The notes beneath the pieces were generated by a model. It did no database searches and had not been told where the DNA came from. It saw only the letters and a list, made by a program, of their open reading frames with translations. The position numbers and the translations under genes are program-made. A DNA stretch of 64,000 nt. Source: Perca fluviatilis (taxonomy: Eukaryota > Chordata > Actinopteri > Perciformes > Percidae). This document shows, in pieces, positions 63,669 through 64,000 of the stretch. Location: assembly GCF_010015445.1 (NCBI RefSeq), contig NC_053119.1:7016550-7080549 (forward strand), written 5' to 3'. The first letter of the stretch is position 1; the number at the start of each line of letters is the position of its first letter.

Positions 63669-64000
63669 CAAGGTTAAAATAAATGCAAATATCATTTACA
63701 TTGTTGTTGTTTTTTCCGGGGTTTTTTTGGTTCCTTCAAATTCTATTCAACTGTATTGCCATTATACTTGCATACAACAACGCTTATGGTGCATTCTTTT
63801 TGTCCACCGAAGTCAATCTACGAGTCGCAAGTTGCAAGTTGCAAAAAGTCAAACAGTCTTATTAGGAGTTAAATACCACCTAATTAGTTATTTTGTAGCT
63901 TGTGCAGCTGAAATTGGCCAGAGCAGTAGCCTACCCGCGGTTATTCGTTTTTCGACACGGATGTGACATCACACTCGAGCTACTAGTCGCGATTACAAGA
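63669..64000. other. No feature recognised
   Basis: Unique-looking sequence to the window end. A plus frame crossing from the MITE has no domain. Confidence 0.5.

Overview
The window is vertebrate nuclear DNA, almost certainly from a percomorph (perch-like) teleost fish. The reasons are long CA/GT and CT microsatellites, dispersed tRNA-derived SINEs of a type common in fish, a very high density of short inverted-repeat DNA transposons (MITEs), and a finTRIM-type B30.2 relic. No prokaryotic features, CRISPR arrays, rRNA genes or intact functional tRNA genes were seen. There is no complete protein-coding gene. The window reads as a large intron plus intergenic DNA filled with decayed, non-autonomous mobile elements. 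No intact transposase or reverse transcriptase was found.

Gene-related content is sparse. The best candidate is a minus-strand first coding exon (13293-13383). It encodes a 30-residue hydrophobic signal anchor or signal peptide, ends in a good splice donor, and sits at the edge of a CpG-rich block (about 13300-14060) with a long GA/CT tract at 14080-14164. If real, positions 1-13290 are its first intron and the rest of the window lies upstream. A second, weaker candidate is a minus-strand open frame at 54723-55079 that resembles a C-terminal exon and stops exactly at a MITE border. A broken TRIM/B30.2 gene lies at 36551-37390. Two small RecQ-like helicase pieces, each with a Walker A motif, sit inside mobile elements at about 3457-3660 and 30672-30860.

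Layout. 1-5.7 kb: SINE, hairpin-ended MITE, then a three-level nest (element F split by an ACTAGCC-ended element that is itself split by a Harbinger-like element). 5.9-7.3 kb: a TIR element with a nested hAT relic. 9.2-12.8 kb: hAT and MITE nests. 12.9-14.2 kb: CpG-rich first-exon region. 15-24 kb: MITE chain, including three TTAA-bounded elements back to back at 21.9-23.7 kb. 25-33 kb: several copies of a TTAAC-type MITE, a minisatellite-bearing MITE, SINE, RecQ fragment. 33-40 kb: mostly unique sequence, AT palindrome, TRIM relic. 41-45 kb: a MITE nested in another, and an inverted pair of about 340-390 bp elements enclosing a 26-bp minisatellite. 46-57 kb: further nests (TIR elements, an old degenerate array split by a transposon, a Tc1-like relic). 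57.5-59.5 kb: TCTGTG-rich DNA running into a 20-bp satellite with a badly degraded centre. 59.5-64 kb: MITE pieces and long microsatellites.

The strongest pattern is not a gene system. At least five unrelated-looking short element families (called A, B, C, P and O here) have inverted ends abutting TTAA. They insert into each other, sometimes sharing one TTAA. Several families carry internal minisatellites (46, 58, 28 and 29 bp units) whose copy number differs between insertions. Family letters are local labels. Assignments to named superfamilies rest on end sequences and target duplications and should be checked against a repeat library.
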